Origin: JBBQNY01 sp038221545
Lineage (GTDB): Bacteria > Pseudomonadota > Gammaproteobacteria > Xanthomonadales > Ahniellaceae
Assembly: GCA_038221545.1 (NCBI GenBank)
Contig: JBBRIE010000062.1
Span: forward strand, 1 to 14,363
DNA: 14,363 nucleotides
Direction of reading: 5' to 3'
Within the stretch, counting starts at the first letter, position 1, and each line of letters starts with the position of its first letter. Shown here in pieces: positions 1-7,707 of this stretch. The translations under genes were made by a program, and so were the position numbers. The notes under the pieces are model-generated. The model was given only the letters and a program-made list of their open reading frames with translations. It was not told the origin of the DNA and made no database searches.

Positions 1-1106
1 AGGAACAGGCAGTCCTCGTCGATCAGCGGCGGACTCGCGCCGAAGAAACCCGAACCCGCCTGCTGGGGACACGCGGCTTGCATCCCGGTGTTGCGCATCA
101 CCTGGTGGCGTGCGGCCGCGGCCATCGGCGCGCGCCACCGCTGCGGACCGACGGGCGCCGCGGCGTAAGGAATGCCTTCGAAAATGCGGGTGTCCTCGCC
201 GGCGATAACGCTGCGGCCTTCGACCAGGCCGGATCGCGTGGCGGCGGTATCGACGCGCGTGGATCCATCCGACAGCAGGCCGATGCCGCGATCGTGCAGC
301 CAGCGTCCGCCGACACCCGCGGGGTAACGCAGGTCGAGCGCGACGCGATTGCCGAGATCCAGTTCGGCGCGCGGCGTCGACAGCGCGATCGTGGCGCTGC
401 CGGCATCGCGGAACACCACGGCGCGTGGCGCGCAGGTGCGGCAGTAACCCCGCGCGTATTGCGCGCGTGCCGTGAACTCGAGCGTGGCGCTGGTCGCATC
501 CACGATTGCCCAACGCGGTTCGCCTGCGGCGTCGTAGTGGTAGACGAGCGACACCAGCCGGTGACCGGTGCCGTTCGGCAGCAGCGTATTGCCGAGCCCC
601 CAACCGTCCTGATCGGCGCCGGCCCACCAGGCGCCCGACAAATCCCCTTCGGCGCGTGCGTCGCGTGTCGCCACCGGCTCCAGGCACCAGTCGATGCGCT
701 CGCCATCGATGGTCACCGCGAGCGTGGCCAGTCGCACGCCGCTCCGCGCGACACCGTCGTTGCAGCTGGCGCTCGCAGCGGTCGCGTCCGTGCGCATCTG
801 GAACGTGCCCACCACGATTCCGGGTTCTACCACGCCCTGCGCGTTGCGCCGGAAGCGGTAGACCGGCGATGCGAACCCGTCAGCGGTCAACGCCGACTGT
901 GCCGTGTACCAGGTCGGTTCGCCCTGCGCGTCGTAGGTGTAGAAAACCGCGAACAACGTGCTGCCTGCGGAATGCACGTCGACGCCGTGGCCGTCACGCG
1001 CGCGGTCGTACCAGGGGCCCCGGTACTCCGCGGGCGTGGCAACGGCCGCGTTGCCGGCGAGGCAGATCAGGAGCGCGACGAGAGCACAGGACACCGAGCG
1101 CAACAT
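1..1106 (-). CDS. Secreted type-B carboxylesterase, N-terminal part with duplicated beta module (runs off left edge)
   Basis: The frame is open from an ATG at 1106 to the window edge (368 codons plus a partial Leu codon), so the 3' end, including the nucleophile elbow, is missing. GGAG at 1117-1120 precedes the start. Residues 1-23 look like a signal peptide. Two related modules follow: about 28-70 (PWYDRARDGHG ... FYTYDAQGEPTWY) and about 156-204 (GAWWAGADQDGWG ... VYHYDAAGEPRW), each a Gly/Trp opening followed by a YxYDxxGEPxW strand. From about residue 292 the sequence turns into the start of a carboxylesterase/para-nitrobenzyl esterase domain: GLVEGR, FEGIPYAAAPVGPQRW, ACPQQ and DEDCLFL are family signatures. 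The family hydrolyses carboxylic esters; the catalytic Ser, acid and His lie outside the window. The fusion implies an exported enzyme, and its substrate is unknown. The family call is firm; the role of the N-terminal modules is inference. Confidence 0.87.
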   Translation of the reverse strand, partial: MLRSVSCALVALLICLAGNAAVATPAEYRGPWYDRARDGHGVDVHSAGSTLFAVFYTYDAQGEPTWYTAQSALTADGFASPVYRFRRNAQGVVEPGIVVGTFQMRTDATAASASCNDGVARSGVRLATLAVTIDGERIDWCLEPVATRDARAEGDLSGAWWAGADQDGWGLGNTLLPNGTGHRLVSLVYHYDAAGEPRWAIVDATSATLEFTARAQYARGYCRTCAPRAVVFRDAGSATIALSTPRAELDLGNRVALDLRYPAGVGGRWLHDRGIGLLSDGSTRVDTAATRSGLVEGRSVIAGEDTRIFEGIPYAAAPVGPQRWRAPMAAAARHQVMRNTGMQAACPQQAGSGFFGASPPLIDEDCLF

Positions 1107-1411
1107 GCAGGCAGATCTCCAGGGACACGCAACACGCAACGCGTATCGGCGCGCCACGTTGACGCATCGCGAAGCCGGGTGCACGCATTCTGCCGATCCG
1201 TTCGGACGCGGCCCGACTTTTCCGACAACGGCCCTGGCTTCCAGCCACGAGCGGCGCGTACGCGCGAAAGTGCGGCGGTTTCGCAGAAGCCACGCGGGCA
1301 TCGGGAGTAGCCTCGGCAACTACCGCGCGTTCCGCGACACTGATGGTGCTGCCCGCGCCGAACGCGGCGCCTGCAAACATCTTGGCCGACGCGTTCGAGT
1401 AACCCGCTTGC
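1107..1411. other. Intergenic stretch without a supported gene
   Basis: No frame here has a credible start, ribosome binding site and protein-like composition together. A minus-strand frame continues through it from the neighbouring palindromic repeat, but its translation begins inside that repeat and is rich in Arg, Ala and Ser. The promoter of the esterase gene should lie here; I see no clear -35/-10 pair. Confidence 0.5.
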
Positions 1412-1415
1412 AAGC

Positions 1416-1536
1416 CCCTCTCCCGTCGGGAGAGGGTCGGGGTGAGGGACAGAGCCTGCGTTGAGGCAGGACCGCACTTCCCTGCACTCCTGGCCCTCAA
1501 CCGGCGCCACGCGCCACCTTTTCCCGCAGGGGAAGG
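1416..1536. repeat. REP-like palindromic mosaic element
   Basis: A near-perfect palindrome lies at 1416-1436 (ccctctcccg, one base, cgggagaggg). It is followed by ggggtgaggg at 1439-1448. A partner at 1494-1502 (ccctcaacc) pairs with 1440-1448 apart from one base, and the stretch ends with a GC-rich piece and the imperfect palindrome ttcccgcagggga at 1521-1533. A paired, inverted layout of this kind is typical of REP/BIME elements, and this core resembles the abundant intergenic repeats of Xanthomonadales. It sits just after the stop codon of the DUF3224 gene, so it may also act in 3'-end formation or mRNA stability. Confidence 0.6.
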
Positions 1537-1542
1537 CTTGCC

Positions 1543-1947
1543 TCACAGAGATTGCGGCAGCGCGTAGGCGAATTCGTAGAAGTGCTGGCCGTCGCGAATG
1601 TCGATCGCCAGCGTGCCGGCGATACCCGCCAGCTCATCGGTCCCGGAATCGGGAACGACCGTGACGCCCAGAGTCGGTGCGCCGCGCGCCATGGTGCCGC
1701 TGTGCTGCAGCGAGAAGCTGCCGCGCCGGCCGTGCAGTGTGCCGGTGACACGATCCATCGCGACGTAGCCGGCCGAGCCCGGCGTGTCGGTGCGTACCGC
1801 CAGCATCTGGCCGTGCGCCACGCCCTCCAGCTCACCGATGAATGACTTGTGCAACGCCATGCGCGCGATACCCGCATCGCCGACGCCTTCCTCATGCGGC
1901 TGCGGCGTGATGGTGACGGTAAACGTGCCGCGTGCGTGCCGGGTCAT
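1543..1947 (-). CDS. DUF3224 domain-containing protein
   Basis: This encodes 134 residues, the usual size for the DUF3224 family of small beta-barrel-like proteins. Recognisable signatures are the opening ARGTFTVTITPQ, GELEGVAHGQML (about 38-49), GSAGYVAMDRVTGTLHGR (about 57-74), FSLQHSGTM, GVTVVPDSGT and AGIAGTLAIDI, closing with FYEFAYALP. The ATG at 1947 is preceded by GAGG (1954-1957). No signal peptide or membrane segment is seen, so it is probably cytoplasmic. The family has no established biochemical role. A terminator at 2034-2057 separates it from the upstream propeller gene, so it probably has its own promoter. Confidence 0.88.
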   Translation of the reverse strand: MTRHARGTFTVTITPQPHEEGVGDAGIARMALHKSFIGELEGVAHGQMLAVRTDTPGSAGYVAMDRVTGTLHGRRGSFSLQHSGTMARGAPTLGVTVVPDSGTDELAGIAGTLAIDIRDGQHFYEFAYALPQSL

Positions 1948-2033
1948 GTCGAGCCTCGTGGTGTCGGATCGCGGAGTGTTGGCGGTGAGGGTCGCGCCGG
2001 ACGCGATTACGCACGCGGTGGATTCCTGAAAAG

Positions 2034-2057
2034 ACCTGGGGCCCGAAGGCCCCAGGT
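2034..2057 (-). terminator. Rho-independent terminator of the propeller gene
   Basis: A perfect 10-bp stem (2034-2043 with 2048-2057) closes a four-base loop. Read on the minus strand the loop is TTCG, the very stable UUCG tetraloop, followed by CTTTTC. It lies 24 bases past the stop codon of the minus-strand gene ending at 2082. Confidence 0.85.
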
Positions 2058-2081
2058 TTCAATAGTGAAAACCACCGTGGC

Positions 2082-5042
2082 TCAGGGCGGGCAACCCTTT
2101 ACGCGCACGTCGTCGATGTACCAGCCATGCGGCACGTTGCCAATGCTGGCGTCCGAGAACATACGATAGCGGAGTCGAATGGTCTGGCCGGCGAAGCTGT
2201 TGAGGTCGACCACTGTGCGCGCATACGGCACGACGCCGCACCAGGCCTGCAGGCCCGTTCCGGCTGATCCGTTACCCAGCGGACCCGTGTAGGGCACCGT
2301 CAGGATCTGCGCAGGGGTGACCTGGGTCCACAAGGCTCCATCGTTGGTGGAGACTTCGAGGATGCCGCCATCCCAACAACCGCCGGAGCGCGGCTCGAGC
2401 GAACGATCCTGCTGGAACGACAGCGTCAGCGGGCTCTGGCCGGAGGGCAGCACGATCGGCGGCGACATCAGCCGCTGATCCGACGCGGTGATCACGTCGA
2501 CGGCCAGCCACGCATTGGTCGGGCTGAAGGGACGCGCGGTGCTGCGCGACCAGACCTGCGACGGCGGGGTCGTCCCGCTGGACGTCGTCCAGCCGTTGTC
2601 GCCATTCTCGATGTTGTCGAAGAACACCGTGTTCGGCGTCACGCCAGACGCGCAATCGCCTGGAGCCGGTGCCGTGGTGAACGAGCGGACCACCGAGTTC
2701 GGACCGCCACCACAGGTATTGCTGGAGCGGACGCGCCAGAAATACTTGGTGTTGCTCTGCAAAGGCGGCGCGATGGTGACGCTCGTTCCGCCATTGTTGA
2801 CCGTTGTCGAGAACCCGATGGTGGAGAAGTTGCTGGTGGTCGAGACTTCCACGATGCTGCTCTGACCCTGGTCCAGAGTCCACGAAAGCGTGGGCGCCAG
2901 AGCCACGTTGACCGCGTCATCCAGCGGCGACACCAGCAAGGGGCTCAAGGGCAGCGAGGTGGCGATGTTGAGCGTCAGGTTGGCCACGCGCGTCACGGGG
3001 CCGCCAGTGGCTTCCAGACCGATCCCGTAGGAGCCGGCCAACGCGGCCGGCGTCACCCCGATGTTGGCCAGGCTGCTGCCGGGCGGCGTAAGGCTCGGAG
3101 GCGTGAAGCTGCCTTCGACGCCAGCGGGCAATGCCGGATCGAAGCTGAAAGCGACCGTGGAGTTGAACCCGTTCAATGCATTGACGTTGAGCAGGACCGA
3201 CGAAAGCAGCGTGCCTCCGTATTCGAAGGAATTGCCGAACAGCGTCGCCGGGTTCGCGGCAGTCTGCAGGGTGCAGACCGACTGCGTCAGGTTGGTGCCG
3301 GCCAGCAGGAACGTCGGGCCCGCACCGATATTGAGCACACGACCCGCGAAAGAAGCCTGCGTGGGGTTTGGGCCCGGCGGGTTGATGCGGTTGTCGGTCC
3401 AGGTCATGCCAACGGTGGCGCCAGCGCCGCCCTGCGAAATCGACAGGCCGTTGTAATCGCCCCATTCCTGCCCATCGTTGATGTTCTGCGAGGTGATGGC
3501 AGAAACACGGGTTTCCTCGATCCAGGAGGCGCCGCCGTCGAGCGACAGCGTGTAATACCAGTCGACGCCGGTGCGATTCGTCGAATGCCGCGTGTCGTAG
3601 AAGCCGATGTGGACATTGCCACTGGAATCGACGTCGAGCCACGGGTGGTAGCGGTCCACCGTCGCGATGTCGGACTCGGCGTGCGGCGTCGCCGCCGTGG
3701 TCCAGGTCGCGCCCTGGTCGTCCGAGTAGACGACCTGCACCCAACCATGGTTCTGTGCGGCCGTGCCGCCGCCGCCAGCCGGACTCGAGGGATGGATGTC
3801 GGTAAAGGTGATGTACACGCGCCCGTCGTTCGGACCGCCGGTCTGGTCAGCGTCCGCGGCGACGTAGGTGAATGCGCGGCGGGTTTCCATCGAGGGAATG
3901 GCGAAATCGAAACGACCGTGAAGGTCGTAGGCCGCCACGCTCGGAGCGAACGTCACGCCACCGTCGGTGGATACCATCACGCGGATCTCGGTGGATCCCG
4001 TGGTCAGGCTGGGATACACGTAGTAGATGTTGCCCTGCGCGTCGGTCGTGATGTCGCTGCCGATGCCGCGCTCCTCGTCGGGGAAACACTGGGTCGGCGC
4101 GAGCACGAGCGTGGGCGAGGTCTGCGTCGAGCGTGCGAAACACATGACGTTGCCCTGGTGCCATGTCACGTACAACCTGCCGACGAACGGCGAAGTCGGC
4201 GAACGGTCGACGTGGATGAACTCCTTGTCCGATCCGGCGGTCGACGGGCTGATGGGGGATCCCCAAGTCTGGCCATTGTTGGTCGAACGGTAGATTTCCG
4301 TCTTGAGGAAGCCAGCGCCGGTGGCACGGCCGAGCGTTGCCGCGAACGCGACGGTCCCGTCCGGCGAGAAATCCATCGAGGGGTCGCAGCAGGACTGAGG
4401 CAACGCCCCTGCCGAGAACCAGGTGAGCCCGCTGTCGGTCGAGTAACTCTGGCGCTGGCCACCCGAACCATTGGAGCCGGCGATGACGATCTGCGGATCG
4501 ATCGGGTGGTACTCGATGCTGACTTCGTTGTCGCTCAACACGCCGTCGATTGCACCTTCTCCATTGATGGGGACGGCGTGTGGCAGCGGATCGGTCGCGA
4601 GTGCGATCGCCGGCGGCGGATTGTTGGGATCCGGATGGTAGTAGACGCCGAGCCCGCGTCGCTGCAGCACGCCGTTCTGCGTCAATCCGCCGTAGCGCAT
4701 CTCGAATTCCTTGTCGATCTCGCGCGGATAGAGATCGATCAACGGGAAGCCCTGTGCGGACATCTCCTTGCGCTTCTGGACCTTGTAAAACGCGGGAACG
4801 CTGTGCAGGTATTGATCGTTCACCGGCAGTATTGCGAGGTCTTCCTGGGTCAACTGGTAGTTGTGGTCGTCCCACGGACCGTAAGCGGTCAGCTTGGCAT
4901 ACACGACGCGCTGATCGACACCGCGTTCCTGCTCGATTAGTGGGACGGCTCCACCCTGCACCTGGGCGTTTGCCGCGGAAAGGAACAGTGTGGCGACAAG
5001 CGCGAACACGCTTGCCAGCCCGCAATTACGGCTGAAAGTCAT
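2082..5042 (-). CDS. Large secreted Asp-box (BNR/sialidase-like) beta-propeller protein with C-terminal beta-sandwich domains
   Basis: This encodes 986 residues from the ATG at 5042, which has GGGGA just upstream. An in-frame TTG at 5063 is less likely because the signal peptide (residues 1-26, ending SAANA) fits the ATG. Residues 27-160 match nothing I know. Residues about 165-560 carry Asp-box repeats: STDSGLTW (201), STNNGQTW (253), STDGGVTF (358), SDDQGATW (440) and LDGGASW (501), as in BNR/sialidase-type propellers. About 575-697 is an Ig-like domain, 700-793 an Fn3-like domain (SPLDDAVNV ... YFWRVRSSNTCGG), and 805-986 a beta-sandwich (FFDNIENGDNGW ... GWYIDDVRV) of the type attached to secreted xanthomonad hydrolases. 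No FRIP-type sialidase motif is visible, so sialidase activity should not be assumed; ligand binding or adhesion is equally plausible. Transcription appears to be single-gene. Confidence 0.85.
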   Translation of the reverse strand: MTFSRNCGLASVFALVATLFLSAANAQVQGGAVPLIEQERGVDQRVVYAKLTAYGPWDDHNYQLTQEDLAILPVNDQYLHSVPAFYKVQKRKEMSAQGFPLIDLYPREIDKEFEMRYGGLTQNGVLQRRGLGVYYHPDPNNPPPAIALATDPLPHAVPINGEGAIDGVLSDNEVSIEYHPIDPQIVIAGSNGSGGQRQSYSTDSGLTWFSAGALPQSCCDPSMDFSPDGTVAFAATLGRATGAGFLKTEIYRSTNNGQTWGSPISPSTAGSDKEFIHVDRSPTSPFVGRLYVTWHQGNVMCFARSTQTSPTLVLAPTQCFPDEERGIGSDITTDAQGNIYYVYPSLTTGSTEIRVMVSTDGGVTFAPSVAAYDLHGRFDFAIPSMETRRAFTYVAADADQTGGPNDGRVYITFTDIHPSSPAGGGGTAAQNHGWVQVVYSDDQGATWTTAATPHAESDIATVDRYHPWLDVDSSGNVHIGFYDTRHSTNRTGVDWYYTLSLDGGASWIEETRVSAITSQNINDGQEWGDYNGLSISQGGAGATVGMTWTDNRINPPGPNPTQASFAGRVLNIGAGPTFLLAGTNLTQSVCTLQTAANPATLFGNSFEYGGTLLSSVLLNVNALNGFNSTVAFSFDPALPAGVEGSFTPPSLTPPGSSLANIGVTPAALAGSYGIGLEATGGPVTRVANLTLNIATSLPLSPLLVSPLDDAVNVALAPTLSWTLDQGQSSIVEVSTTSNFSTIGFSTTVNNGGTSVTIAPPLQSNTKYFWRVRSSNTCGGGPNSVVRSFTTAPAPGDCASGVTPNTVFFDNIENGDNGWTTSSGTTPPSQVWSRSTARPFSPTNAWLAVDVITASDQRLMSPPIVLPSGQSPLTLSFQQDRSLEPRSGGCWDGGILEVSTNDGALWTQVTPAQILTVPYTGPLGNGSAGTGLQAWCGVVPYARTVVDLNSFAGQTIRLRYRMFSDASIGNVPHGWYIDDVRVKGCPP

Positions 5043-5113
5043 GAGGATCCCCGAGGAAGCCAAGCACAGAGCTATGAATCTCTAAAGTTGAATCGAAATC
5101 GCAGATGAACGCA

Positions 5114-5140
5114 AGTTTACCGACACTTCCCATTTGTAAA
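5114..5140 (-). promoter_or_regulatory. Candidate promoter of the propeller gene
   Basis: This is an AT-rich pocket (about 5080-5145) in otherwise GC-rich DNA. On the minus strand TTTACA (5140-5135) lies 15 bases before TAAACT (5119-5114), about 70 bases upstream of the ATG at 5042. The spacing is short and the -10 match is only 4/6, so another pair in the same pocket could be the real one. Confidence 0.3.
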
Positions 5141-5289
5141 TTTTGTCCTCTCCCGTTCAGATACCCCGTGGCGTCCGGGTCAGTTGCACGCTCCTGCTTT
5201 AGCCGCGGGCGAGCCACTTTCATTCGTTGCGACTTGCAGCCGCCAACTGCTGCCCACAGATCGTCCTGACTGCCCACCGAGATACCGCG

Positions 5290-5937
5290 ATGCCTGTTGC
5301 GCTGAAGATCGATTTCGTTTCCGACGTGTCCTGCCCCTGGTGCGTGGTCGGGTTGCTTGCGCTCGAGCAGGCGCTCGCGAGCACGGCCGACGCGGTGACG
5401 GGCGAGATCCACGTGCAGCCCTTCGAACTCAATCCGCACATGCCGCGCGAAGGGCAGGACATCGACGAGCACCTCGCGCAGAAGTACGGCTCGACGCCCG
5501 CGCAGCGCGCCGTCAACGCCGAGGCGATACGCGCGCGTGGTGCCGAACTCGGATTCGAGTTCCGCATGGACCGGCGCACGCGCGTCTACAACACGTTCGA
5601 CGCGCATCGCCTGTTGCATTGGGCGGCGCTCGCAGGCCTTGCGCTGCCGCTCAAGCATGCGCTGCTGCGTGCGTATTTCACCGACGGCGAGGATCCCGGC
5701 GCTGCCGACGCGCTGGTGCGGCTTGCGGGCGAGGTTGGCCTCGACCGCACGCGGGCGCAGGCGATCCTCGCATCGGACGAGTATGCCGATGCGGTCCGCG
5801 CGCAGGAGCGCTATTACACCGATCGCGGCATCCATGCCGTGCCTGCGGTCATCATCAACGACCGCCACCTGATCTCGGGTGGTCAGCCGGTCGAGACGTT
5901 CGAACGCGCCTTGCGGCAGATCGCAGCCGGGGATTGA
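5290..5937 (+). CDS. DsbA-family (FrnE-like) thiol oxidoreductase
   Basis: This encodes 215 residues, typical of cytoplasmic FrnE-like DsbA proteins. The thioredoxin-fold start KIDFVSDVSCPWCVVG holds the CPWC redox pair (Cys15, Cys18). The alpha-helical insert includes NTFDAHRLLHW (101-111). The cis-Pro loop is HAVPAVII (Pro185), followed by ISGGQPVETFERALRQI, a typical ending. The family carries out dithiol/disulphide exchange, and some members act on polyketide intermediates or as glutathione-linked isomerases; the partner here is unknown. No signal peptide is seen, so it is probably cytoplasmic. The ATG at 5290 is chosen because homology begins there; the frame is open further upstream only through a TTG start and non-conserved residues. 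The stop codon lies two bases before the EAL remnant. Confidence 0.9.
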   Translation: MPVALKIDFVSDVSCPWCVVGLLALEQALASTADAVTGEIHVQPFELNPHMPREGQDIDEHLAQKYGSTPAQRAVNAEAIRARGAELGFEFRMDRRTRVYNTFDAHRLLHWAALAGLALPLKHALLRAYFTDGEDPGAADALVRLAGEVGLDRTRAQAILASDEYADAVRAQERYYTDRGIHAVPAVIINDRHLISGGQPVETFERALRQIAAGD

Positions 5938-5938
5938 G

Positions 5939-6118
5939 GTGGGCAAGTTCGGCGCGGAACCCTGCGCGGAAGGTGTGGAGACGGTGGGGGAATACAGGTT
6001 TTTGCGCGCCATGGGCATTGGCTTGTTCCATGGCTACCTGCTTGCCCGGCCCCAGATCGAGACGCTACCGGCAGTGGACGCCTCGCTGTGGGACCTGCTC
6101 GAGGGATCCGCGGCATAA
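5939..6118 (+). pseudogene. Remnant of the 3' end of an EAL-domain (c-di-GMP phosphodiesterase) gene
   Basis: The 59 codons from a GTG at 5939 read as the last part of an EAL domain: CAEGVETVGEYRFLRAMGI, then LFHGYLLARPQIETLP and a short tail. In small stand-alone EAL proteins the motif AEGVET, followed by a GYLFARP-like strand, sits at the C-terminus. The other roughly 180 residues, including the EAL motif and most metal ligands, are absent, and no EAL-like frame exists upstream, where the DsbA-like gene is intact. I interpret it as a deletion remnant fused just behind the DsbA-like stop codon. It could be translated by reinitiation but could not hydrolyse c-di-GMP. Confidence 0.72.
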
Positions 6119-6192
6119 GTCGCGGCACGGGCGAGCGGACCCTGACAATGCCTCCAGGCGTACACTGCGCCGATCGGGATCAGGGTTTGACA

Positions 6193-6711
6193 ATGGATAC
6201 GACCGGGACAGCGGTGGAGCAGGACAGCGGGGTGGCGCACGCCGGGATTCGTCGCATCCATCGACTGCTCGGCAACTATTCGCACGACCACCAGAACCGG
6301 ACCAACCGGTTGATCCACTGGCTGTGCGTGCCGCCTATCGTGTGGTCGGTGATGGCCGCGCTGTGGACCATTCCGGTTCCCGCCGTGATCGGACGGCCGG
6401 GTCTCTGGGCATTCATCGCGACGTTCGTCGCCTGGGTCTGGTACTGGCGACAATCGCGACCCATCGGCTTCACGATGCTGGCGGTATTCGCGGTATTCGG
6501 ATTCAGCTGTCACCTGCTGATGCAATCGATCGGGCCGCGCGGCCTGCTGATCGCCGCCGCGGTCGTATTCGTCGTCGCATGGGTGGGCCAGTTCATCGGC
6601 CACCAGATCGAGGGCAAGCGTCCTTCGTTCCTGACCGACCTCACCTACCTGCTGATCGGTCCGGCGTGGCTGGCGCAGAAGGCGCTGCGCAAAGTCGGCA
6701 TCGCCATTTGA
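6193..6711 (+). CDS. Mpo1-like / DUF962 integral membrane protein
   Basis: This encodes 172 residues. The family is related to yeast Mpo1, an iron-dependent dioxygenase that alpha-oxidises 2-hydroxy fatty acids. Visible signatures are NYSHDHQNRTNRLIHWLCVP (28-47), with His31, His33 and His42 as candidate metal ligands, and the second conserved block GQFIGHQIEGKRPSFLTDL (132-150), with His137. Four hydrophobic segments (about 45-61, 68-86, 92-112 and 117-135) place it in the inner membrane. The ATG at 6193 is preferred over an in-frame upstream start because family homology and the membrane topology begin after it; the ribosome binding site is weak (AGGG). It lies 43 bases before the DMT transporter, probably in one transcript. 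The substrate is inference from the family. Confidence 0.83.
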   Translation: MDTTGTAVEQDSGVAHAGIRRIHRLLGNYSHDHQNRTNRLIHWLCVPPIVWSVMAALWTIPVPAVIGRPGLWAFIATFVAWVWYWRQSRPIGFTMLAVFAVFGFSCHLLMQSIGPRGLLIAAAVVFVVAWVGQFIGHQIEGKRPSFLTDLTYLLIGPAWLAQKALRKVGIAI

Positions 6712-6754
6712 GTTCGCGGCGGGGCGAAGGCACGGGCCGCGCGGGGCCCGCAGG

Positions 6755-7642
6755 ATGCCGCTGAGCCATTTCGGCCTGGTGCTGCTGATCTGCCTCGCGT
6801 GGGGCGGCAACTTCCTCGCGTCCGCCTTCGCGCTGCAGCACTTCCCGCCCTATCTCTTCACCACGTTGCGGCTCGTCGTGCTGCTCGCGCTGCTGTTTCC
6901 GTTCCTGCGCCCGGTCGCGCGCGGGCAACGCTGGCGACTGGTCGCGGTGGCGGTGCTCAACGGCGCGCTGCACTTCGGCCTCAACTTCTGGGCACTCAAG
7001 CGCGCGGGCGACATCTCGTCCACCGCGATCGCGCTGCAGTCCTACATCCCGATGAGCGCGCTGCTCGCGGTCTGGTGGCTGGGGGAACGCATCGGCTGGC
7101 GCACCGCGTCCGGCATCGTGCTTGCGTTCGGCGGCATCGTGGTGCTCGGCTTCGACCCGCTCGTGCTCGACGCGCCCGATGCGCTGGCGATGACGCTCAC
7201 CGCAGCACTGGCACTGGCGATCGGCACCATCCTGATGCGCGGGATCAAGGACATCGGCCTGTTCGAAATGCAGGGCTGGACAGCGCTCATCGGCATCCCC
7301 GTGCTGCTGGCGATTACCCTCGCGATCGAGACCGATCATTGGGAGGCGATCGCGACCGCGAACTGGCGCGACTGGGCCGGCGTCGCCTACACCGCATTGA
7401 TCGCGTCCCTGGTCGGCCATGGCCTGCTCTATTTCCTGGTGCAGCGCCATCCGGTTTCGCAGGTAACGCCGTACCTGCTACTCGCACCGGTCTTCGCGGT
7501 CGCGCTCGGCGTCGCCGTGTGGGGCGACAAGCCTGGACCGAAGCTGCTCATTGGCGGCGCCATGGTGCTCGCCGGCGTGTTGGTCGTGGCGCTGCGCGCG
7601 ATCACGCGACGCCGCGAGGCGCCTGCACCCGTCGAAGCCTAG
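6755..7642 (+). CDS. EamA/DMT-family transporter
   Basis: This encodes 295 residues with about ten hydrophobic helices arranged as two EamA repeats, the normal length for drug/metabolite transporters. The start MPLSHFGLVLLICLAWGGNF matches the usual first helix, in which WGxNF is a conserved element. The end of repeat one shows the typical SYIPMSALLAVWWLGERIGW. The second repeat ends with TPYLLLAPVFAVALGVAVWGD and a final helix before a basic tail (ITRRREAP). Members export amino acids or other small metabolites across the inner membrane; the substrate cannot be predicted. It follows the Mpo1-like gene by 43 bases and is probably cotranscribed. Its 3' end converges on a degenerate minus-strand gene. 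Confidence 0.9.
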   Translation: MPLSHFGLVLLICLAWGGNFLASAFALQHFPPYLFTTLRLVVLLALLFPFLRPVARGQRWRLVAVAVLNGALHFGLNFWALKRAGDISSTAIALQSYIPMSALLAVWWLGERIGWRTASGIVLAFGGIVVLGFDPLVLDAPDALAMTLTAALALAIGTILMRGIKDIGLFEMQGWTALIGIPVLLAITLAIETDHWEAIATANWRDWAGVAYTALIASLVGHGLLYFLVQRHPVSQVTPYLLLAPVFAVALGVAVWGDKPGPKLLIGGAMVLAGVLVVALRAITRRREAPAPVEA

Positions 7643-7651
7643 GTAAGGAAC

Positions 7652-7672
7652 CCCTCTCCGGAAGGGAGAGGG
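7652..7672. repeat. REP-like palindrome between convergent genes
   Basis: An 8-bp perfect inverted repeat, ccctctcc at 7652-7659 and ggagaggg at 7665-7672, closes a five-base loop. It shares its core with the palindrome at 1416-1436, so both probably belong to one dispersed family. It lies 10 bases after the DMT transporter stop codon and may serve as a hairpin 3' end for transcripts from either side. Confidence 0.6.
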
Positions 7673-7707
7673 AAGAAACGCCGTGCGTCGCTCAGCATGC
7701 AACTCGG

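Noticed and set aside
78..1310. A 410-codon plus-strand open frame
   Set aside because: It is antisense to the esterase gene, whose domain signatures at both ends are in one continuous minus-strand frame.
994..1500. A 168-codon minus-strand frame over the intergenic gap
   Set aside because: Its early part is a translation of the palindromic repeat and its end overlaps the esterase gene in the wrong frame; no ribosome binding site or domain.
3585..4940. A 451-codon plus-strand open frame
   Set aside because: It is antisense to the propeller gene, whose Asp-box repeats prove the minus strand codes; the translation has no recognisable features.
5026..6018. A 330-codon minus-strand open frame
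   Set aside because: It is antisense to the DsbA-like gene with CPWC and cis-Pro motifs and has no family signature of its own.
6142..6166. CTGACA ... TACACT as a promoter for the Mpo1-like gene
   Set aside because: The spacer is only 13 bases, too short for a standard sigma-70 promoter.
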